Assembly (NCBI GenBank): GCA_024230675.1
Contig: JAAERE010000393.1
Span: 1-39,927 of the forward strand
Length of the DNA: 39,927 bases
Direction of reading: 5' to 3'
From: a bacterium
Lineage (GTDB): Bacteria; Zixibacteria; MSB-5A5; GN15; FEB-12
Of this stretch, positions 34,766 to 39,927 are shown one piece after another. Position 1 is the stretch's first letter. Every line of letters starts with the position of its first letter. The translations under genes and the position numbers were made by a program. The notes under the pieces were generated by a model. That model was not told where the DNA came from. It did not search any database and saw only the letters and a list, made by a program, of their open reading frames with translations.

Positions 34766-35993
34766 GGCTTTGCACTCCTGTTTAGAATTCGTTCGCTACG
34801 ATTGACAATTCAATCCTTCAGTTATTGTGGAATGAAGCTCCTGGAGTTTCGGCAGTTGACTTTTGCGGTCCGCGTCAAACGTCCGGTCTCTCCGTCCGGC
34901 TTCATCAGACTCCAAAATTTGACCTACTCGGCTGCTTCTTCCTGCAAATCAGAACAGCTTTCACCGGAAGCCACGAAAGGCTGTTTTCCAGCTCATTGCG
35001 ATTTGCCACATAATGTCTCCCCTCTGTGAGGTGCCCGTACAGCCCTTTAAGCCTGCGGAATGGAAATAAACGATGATAAACCCCCTGTCGAGGTCGTATG
35101 AAAGACTAGTAACCCACCCAATGGGTGCGTATTGTCCAGATTGGGCCGCATCAACAGGAACCCACCTGCCAGGTGGGATACCCATGTGCCCGGTCTAATG
35201 CATAACCTATGTACTCGGTCATACAATGTTGACGACCCTTTCACTGACTGTTCTTCACAGGCACATCCCTCCGCAGAGGAGTAATTGGCACGCGGTGGCA
35301 AAGGCACACCAACCGGCGCGCAACTCACCACCGAGGATCATTTTGGCGGACAGAACTAGGTGTGTCTGTTAAGCGAGCATGGATGCCTAATCCCCCAGAG
35401 GCTGGCTTGGGTGTCTAGCCCGGTTGAAATTCCTTCCAACCTCTCATTGAGAGTAAGCAGCCACGAATCCTGCCTGTCAAGTTCTTTCTGGGCAAATGTG
35501 ACGACGATGCACCGTGCGGGGCTTTTCCGACCGACCGGGACCGTGGCCGATCTTAGGCAACATAGAGCTTGTGCTCTTTGAGCAGGAGATGGAATCCTGT
35601 CGCCCCGCTGAGCCCCGGACGGATTGCCATCGGATCATGTCATGCGGGCGCGGTTTCCCCACCAGAAAGTCGGTGTCAGCAGAGTCACAAGCTGACGGCA
35701 GACCTTCCCGCGATTCAGCATCTCGTCATGGAACATACTAGGCCTAACTGATCCAATTACATCGGCTTCTTTTGCCAACATCTTTCTAACAAAACGAGCA
35801 AGGACAACAGGCAATAAGAGAAAACACCAGACCCTGTGCTTCCCGTAAGCAATTGCTAATACTACAGGTTAGTGTCTGGTGTTATCTGTTGTTCGGACAA
35901 TTGAGCAGGCTCATAACCCGAAATCCGTGACGAACAGTGGTCGACCCATCATCCGTGTGACGCACCGGCGCTTTCTTTCAAGGGAGAGTGAGC
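34766..35993. other. Gene-poor accessory stretch
   Basis: About 1.2 kb contains only short overlapping frames without ribosome binding sites. Visible structure includes two short palindromes near each other (CACCCA-A-TGGGTG at 35115-35127 and CCCACCTGCCAGGTGGG at 35161-35177) and the long hairpin listed separately. No transposase, tRNA or known RNA motif was recognised. It may be decayed mobile DNA between the carboxypeptidase gene and the excisionase-like fragment. Confidence 0.45.
35823..35883. other. 61-nt imperfect hairpin with nested stems
   Basis: AACACCAGAC (35823-35832) and GTCTGGTGTT (35874-35883) form a perfect 10-bp stem. Inside it CCTGT pairs with ACAGG, and inside that GCTT-CCCGT-AAGC and the palindrome AGCAATTGCT can form. 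No T tract follows. It does not match integron attC core sites (GTTRRRY/RYYYAAC). Confidence 0.5.
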
Positions 35994-36161
35994 CTAACTT
36001 ATCACATTACCAGCGCCGACCCGTCGCGTCTTTCTCCCAGAGCACGATCGCTTCTCGATCCATTCCAACACCTTTTTCTCCCTAAACCTGACGAGTTTTC
36101 CCAGCTTCACATGCGGGATATACCCCTGATGTGTCCACTGGTAGATCGTGGACCCGGTTAC
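35994..36161 (-). pseudogene. Fragment of an excisionase-type HTH_17 protein
   Basis: The minus-strand frame contains VTGSTIYQWTHQGYIPHVKLG, continuing to KLVRFREKKVLEWIEKR, the MerR-like HTH_17 excisionase domain from its second helix onward. The expected N-terminal helix (the usual L-x-V-x-E-x-A segment) is absent; the upstream residues instead come from the opposite strand of a dockerin protein. The frame continues to about 36221 only as this fused tail. It marks a recombination junction at about 36161. Confidence 0.55.
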
Positions 36162-36735
36162 GGGTGCGCCGGTGTTTCGGCCCTCGGGTACCGGAGAGGC
36201 CGCCGACCATCCCGATGACATCTATTGGGACAACAGCCTCTCGCCGTCGGTTGCCGGTATCGGCGGTAGTGTTTATGCCGCCACAGTATACAACAGCCAA
36301 CTCGTTGTAGGTGGAGATTTCCAGGTTGCCGAAGACTCGATTGCCTACTGCATAGCCTCCTGGGATGGGAGCAGTTGGTCGCCCCTGGGATCGGGGATGA
36401 ATGACTGGGTCTGGACCCTGACCGTGTACGACGGGAAGCTGATAGCGGGGGGCGAATTCACCATGGCGGGGGACAGGATCGCAGGCTATCTGGCGGCGTG
36501 GACAAAGGACGAGAACTGCTGTCTGCCCCCTTCGGTTGGCGATGTGAACCAAAGTGGCAATATCGACATCACTGACATCAGCGTGATGATTGACCATCAG
36601 TTTCTAACCCTGTCGCCGCTGGTGTGCAATGCGGAAGGGGATATAGATATCAGCGACGCAGTGGATATCACGGATTTGTCACTCATGATCGACAACCAGT
36701 TCCTGACCCTGACACCGCTGCCGCCCTGCCCGTAA
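36148..36735 (+). pseudogene. 5'-truncated beta-propeller protein with C-terminal dockerin-like module
   Basis: The 195-codon frame has no signal peptide, and an in-frame stop lies 3 bp before its first possible start (GTG 36148). It begins mid-domain (FRPSGTGEAADHPDDIYWDNS), then shows two WD-like propeller blades (VYAATVYNSQLVVGGDF; TLTVYDGKLIAGGEFTMAGD) of proteins that normally have many more. The dockerin-like end is intact: VGDVNQSGNIDITDISVMI DHQFLTLSPL and DIDISDAVDITDLSLMI DNQFLTLTPLPPCP. It is very probably the remnant of a secreted protein cut by the insertion or deletion that left the HTH fragment. It might be a short functional protein if a start was missed. Confidence 0.65.
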
Positions 36736-37005
36736 CGGGGAGAAGCGACCTGGTATAGTTGATTAGTGGGCACAAGCCCGAGTAATCGGGTTGGGGTATA
36801 CAGATTCTTCTAAACGCTGACGGCCCGACCGACCGTTGACTTAACTCGCCGTGAGTTTACAGAAGTATGAAGGGGCGAGCCTCCTGCGGAATCGTATCCA
36901 GGGCTCCTAACCACATCGGCCTGAAGGATCTTAAACCGCTTACAAGTGAAGAGTCCGCACGGGCTTAGCGCGCCCAGACGATCCCGCAACGGAGCCCGAA
37001 GTTAC
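36736..37005. other. Intergenic stretch with weak hairpins
   Basis: A hairpin AGCCCGA/TCGGGTT (36775-36792) shortly after the pseudogene stop lacks a T tract. AACTC-GCCGT-GAGTT (about 36843-36857) is a second small hairpin. No coding potential is seen. Confidence 0.35.
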
Positions 37006-37034
37006 TTGACAAATTGCCATCGTCTCACTAAATT
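37006..37034 (+). promoter_or_regulatory. Near-consensus promoter for the terminal secreted-protein gene
   Basis: TTGACA (37006-37011), exactly 17 bp, TAAATT (37029-37034). It is the best -35 match in the window. Confidence 0.55.
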
Positions 37035-37505
37035 GCAGTCGTGAAAGGGTCCCCCCTCACGCAAAGACATCTGTCTGCGGACAGGTGTGTACAGGTCGAG
37101 AGGATCTGCGACGTTTTATTGTGCTCCGAGATTTGAGCGGTGCCGGCGTCTAAATACCACCATCCAATGGCCGTGGTCGAAACGGCGTTGAACATCTGCA
37201 CGGCTCAAGCGTCTTTAGGCATAATCGCCGCACGGCTGACTCTACTACACTTTGTTGAATACGAGCGATGCTTGTCGTTCCCGGGTACGGAGCGACCGAC
37301 CGAAATCTAAGCTTACTATGCGAAAGGCGAATCTTGCCTCCCTGAGAAGGAAAGGTGATTCGCGGGATTGAGTAACTCAATTGTGCGCGGAGCTGCCGGC
37401 CTATACCGGCTCACCGCACCTCGGAACAAGCGATTGCACACAGCACCAGACTTCTCTCGAGGGGAGGGGAGTCGGAAACTATTCAAGCGTTCGAAGGGAG
37501 ATAGC
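37035..37505 (+). other. Long (about 465 nt) 5' leader with hairpins
   Basis: No open frame fills the stretch between promoter and start codon. GCGAATC (37325-37331) pairs with GATTCGC (about 37351-37358), and GCCGG-CCTATA-CCGGC lies near 37394-37410. I do not recognise a known riboswitch. It may be a structured untranslated leader, or the true promoter may be closer. Confidence 0.35.
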
Positions 37506-39927
37506 ATGACAAAAAGGATAATATGCCTTTTAGCCCTCACACTGCTGTTGTCAGGACTAATGGTCCTCTCGTCGACGGCTAAGGTGGATCCCAAATTGGA
37601 TGCCGCCAGCGCCGCCGGGAGCATTGATCTGTTCGACCTCCAGAAGGTGAGCCGGCAGAGCCGCAGCTATGATACGAAAGCTGCCTTGCCCAATTACCCA
37701 AGACTTCCTCTCGGAATGACCGGCGTCAACTCCGGCATCGGGATCGGTGAAGTCGTTGACAACAGTTGGGACGACTGGCAAAACTGGATGCATAACGGCC
37801 ACTACGCGGCCACCGGTTATGACGCCACGACAGGCGACGGAGTCACCGATGTAGGTGTGGAAGTTCACTTCGTCTATGAAGAGCTTTCTTCAGATTCCGG
37901 GGGCTTCACAGTTGTGAATCGTAAATCGGGTTACAACTTCTACAACGCCAGCGCTTCGGCCGGCAGCAACTGGCCCGCGGGTCAGGAAGCCGGTTGTCAG
38001 TTGGAGGCGGCGCACACGTACGGTGGCGGCTACCGCGCCAGTTTGGCCTTAATGCCCGACGGTCGCGCGACCTTCGCCTCCACGACGACCATGCGCTCGG
38101 AGCATACCGGTGTGGACGACTCGACTACCTTTCTGGACAATCAGGTTTTTTTCCAGCAGGACAAGTCGTCCTTCAATCGTTGCTATTGGGATTCGACCGC
38201 CAACACTTCTCACATCATTCCTTCGATCTACCAGGTCGGCTGGCTGAGTGAGAGCGAAGACACGGTGAGCAGGTCTAACGAGCCCGTGATTGAGACCCAG
38301 ATAGTCGGCGGCGACACGATTATTCACCTCTTGCTTTTCGAACGCGGCGGTGAGACGGCCGTGGCCGGCTACCCGACTCTTTCGACCAATACTTACAATA
38401 CGATCAGTTACTTCCGGAAAGTAGGCTCAGCTACTCCGGGAACCTGGTCGGCGGCGACAGTGCTTGACACCAACTACTTTTATGGTGGCAACATCGCAGC
38501 TTCGTCGGTCAGTGCTGATGTGGCCTTTGTCTGCTCCGATCTCTCGCCGCTGGGTTCCCTTCAGGGCGAAGAGAATGACGCAGACATCTACTTCACCGTG
38601 TCGGATGACGGCGGCCTGACCTGGGACCTGCCGTTGACCAACCTCACCAGCTATCCGCGCAACGTTGAATCGTGGACAGCCAAATATGGGACTGTTGCGA
38701 TGTACGACAGCCGCGGTTATCTCCACATAACGTGGACGGCTCAGCCGTGTCCGGCTGATCCTTACCGTGGCGGTTACCATTGGCCGGATTTTGGTGCCGA
38801 TTTCTTCCACTGGTCAGACGCTACCCCCGGTACCGTTCAGGGCGGAACGATCTCCATGATCCAGTACGCTTCCTACGATCTGAACCCGACCGCCTGTTCC
38901 TACGGCGGTTACAACGTCGGCTATCTTGGCTGGACCAACCTGACTGAGTGCGACGGCAACCTGTATGCCACCTACAACATTTGGCACTCCCGAGCCCTTG
39001 ATCTGGGCATCGAAGATCCGACTGCCTACGACGACTGTTATGCAGTGATCAATGGGACCTACTCAGCCAATGCTGAGATATGCATGAACGTGTCGTCGAG
39101 TCTCGACGGTCTTCTCTGGGATGAGATTCGCAATCTGACCGACACCTACACCCCTGGCTGTGACTCCTCGGGTGGTGAAGTAGGACCGTGCGGTAACGAA
39201 TACAAGTTCAACGCTGAGGTAGCTGCTCTGGATCCCACCGGTCTGGGCACGCTGACCTGGCCGCCGGGCGCCCTAGTTGACCCTGCCGCGCTGGTTGGTC
39301 TTCCGGCCTACACCGGAGACCGGTATTTCAACGGGATCTATTGCGATGACCAATTCCCCGGTGACTGGGACGTTAGTCTAAACAGCCCCGCCTCTTTCAA
39401 CTCGCAGAAGTGGCTTCGCATCGCGTGCGTTGACCCGATCGAAGCTCCCCAGATTGATGCCGTCCCGACGGCGATCGCCTGGCCGCGCTGGCAGCGTTAC
39501 GACGAAGACAGCGCTTACACTGTTACCGTCACCAACCAGGGTAACGTACCTCTCCAGGTTACTTCGATAGCCACCAGTGCCGGTACTCCCTGGCTGAGCA
39601 CATCGGTTGGCAGCATGACGGTTGCAGCCGGCGCCTCGCCGGACAACCAGGCTACGTTTGATGTCCAGGTTAACACGGCCGGTTTCTCCGCGCCGCAGTT
39701 CCTCGACGGGGATGTTTACCTGCTGTCCAATGTAGCGCCGGTTCCCCCGGCGACGCAGGACACGCTGGTAGTCAATGTCCACTTGCTGGTGGCCGACACG
39801 GTCCAGCCGGTGGCCTGGGATACGGTTGCAACCTCGACCGCCTGGGATGCCAAGTCCGCCACAGCTTCGGGTGACAACACCGCCCTGGCCATGAGCAACT
39901 TCGGCGAAATCGGTCAGAACGGCCTGC
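37506..39927 (+). CDS. Large secreted protein with Asp-box-like repeat and Ig-like domain (3' partial)
   Basis: The frame is open from the ATG at 37506 to the window end (807 residues) with no stop, and GGGAG lies 6 bases upstream. The start MTKRIICLLALTLLLSGLMVLSS is a signal peptide. The next 550 residues look like a beta-propeller or sialidase-like fold: an Asp-box-type SDDGGLTWDLP occurs at about residue 364, and a second related segment SSSLDGLLWDEI is near 540. From about residue 650, YTVTVTNQGNVPLQVTSIATS...WLSTSVGSMTVAAGASPD is an Ig-like/HYDIN-type module. Function unknown; the C-terminus, which may hold a sorting or dockerin-like module, is outside the window. Confidence 0.85.
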   Translation, partial: MTKRIICLLALTLLLSGLMVLSSTAKVDPKLDAASAAGSIDLFDLQKVSRQSRSYDTKAALPNYPRLPLGMTGVNSGIGIGEVVDNSWDDWQNWMHNGHYAATGYDATTGDGVTDVGVEVHFVYEELSSDSGGFTVVNRKSGYNFYNASASAGSNWPAGQEAGCQLEAAHTYGGGYRASLALMPDGRATFASTTTMRSEHTGVDDSTTFLDNQVFFQQDKSSFNRCYWDSTANTSHIIPSIYQVGWLSESEDTVSRSNEPVIETQIVGGDTIIHLLLFERGGETAVAGYPTLSTNTYNTISYFRKVGSATPGTWSAATVLDTNYFYGGNIAASSVSADVAFVCSDLSPLGSLQGEENDADIYFTVSDDGGLTWDLPLTNLTSYPRNVESWTAKYGTVAMYDSRGYLHITWTAQPCPADPYRGGYHWPDFGADFFHWSDATPGTVQGGTISMIQYASYDLNPTACSYGGYNVGYLGWTNLTECDGNLYATYNIWHSRALDLGIEDPTAYDDCYAVINGTYSANAEICMNVSSSLDGLLWDEIRNLTDTYTPGCDSSGGEVGPCGNEYKFNAEVAALDPTGLGTLTWPPGALVDPAALVGLPAYTGDRYFNGIYCDDQFPGDWDVSLNSPASFNSQKWLRIACVDPIEAPQIDAVPTAIAWPRWQRYDEDSAYTVTVTNQGNVPLQVTSIATSAGTPWLSTSVGSMTVAAGASPDNQATFDVQVNTAGFSAPQFLDGDVYLLSNVAPVPPATQDTLVVNVHLLVADTVQPVAWDTVATSTAWDAKSATASGDNTALAMSNFGEIGQNGL

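Noticed and set aside
34961-35331. Two overlapping minus-strand frames (74 and 94 codons) in the gene-poor stretch
   Set aside because: Different frames over the same bases, no ribosome binding site, no family resemblance; the palindromes there explain the sequence better than coding does.
35823-35883. Integron attC site
   Set aside because: The hairpin lacks the GTTRRRY/RYYYAAC core sites, no gene cassette lies next to it, and the recombinase in the window is a tRNA-type integrase without an IntI-specific insert that I could see.
1-39927. CRISPR array, toxin-antitoxin pair, restriction system or transposase
   Set aside because: No regularly spaced repeats of 25-40 bp, no recognisable Cas, toxin, methylase-endonuclease pair or DDE transposase in any frame.

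Overview
The window looks like chromosomal DNA of an uncultured Gram-negative bacterium of the FCB superphylum, most likely candidate phylum Zixibacteria. This is an inference from content: a short (about 280 residue) RpoD-type sigma factor lacking region 1.1, FlgD-like/type IX secretion C-terminal sorting domains (NYPNPFNP...), thrombospondin type 3 repeats, and many copies of a lineage-flavoured dockerin-like motif (IDNQFLTLTPL). GC content is moderate to high. No ribosomal or other phylogenetic marker that would settle the taxonomy is present.

Layout. 1-5989: the 3' end of a secreted papain-type protease with a C-terminal dockerin-like module, a convergent GT4 glycosyltransferase, Mn-type superoxide dismutase, a YihY/BrkB membrane protein and a putative lipoprotein. 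6136-8988: two methyltransferases, a pirin and a small hypothetical protein. 9288-13171: a four-gene envelope cluster (ECF sigma factor, DUF4097-like protein, bactofilin-like membrane protein, toast-rack-like protein) closed by a strong terminator. 13386-16218: an active HtrA protease translationally coupled to a second HtrA-like protein that has lost the whole catalytic triad. 16623-21834: a T9SS-sorted cohesin-like secreted protein, a membrane-anchored double kinase (active kinase plus HGN pseudokinase), then three tandem paralogues with an N-terminal dockerin-like module and a cysteine-rich domain. 21881-26130 (minus strand): a tight six-gene biosynthetic operon (class II aldolase, PLP-fold protein without the PLP lysine, folB, folK, deoxynucleoside kinase, panB). 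26432-28885: a DegP-like protease and the housekeeping sigma factor.

29060-37505 is accessory. It has a tRNA-Leu(CAG) with a tyrosine recombinase immediately downstream, then a 1430-residue multidomain M14 carboxypeptidase on the opposite strand, about 1.2 kb with no recognisable gene but with hairpins, a fragment of an excisionase-type HTH gene abutting a 5'-truncated dockerin protein, and a 770-bp intergenic region with a near-consensus promoter. From 37506 to the window end runs the 5' part of a large secreted protein with no stop codon inside the window.

How the genes may work together (inference): the window is dominated by envelope and extracellular functions. HtrA-type quality control, an ECF-led envelope cluster and a transmembrane kinase sit between genes for secreted proteins that carry dockerin-like, cohesin-like and T9SS sorting modules. 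The co-occurrence of cohesin-like and dockerin-like modules on T9SS-type or secreted proteins is the most system-like signal. The active/inactive enzyme pairs (HtrA with pseudo-HtrA, kinase with pseudokinase) and the PLP-lysine-less aminotransferase fold are the clearest single-gene oddities.
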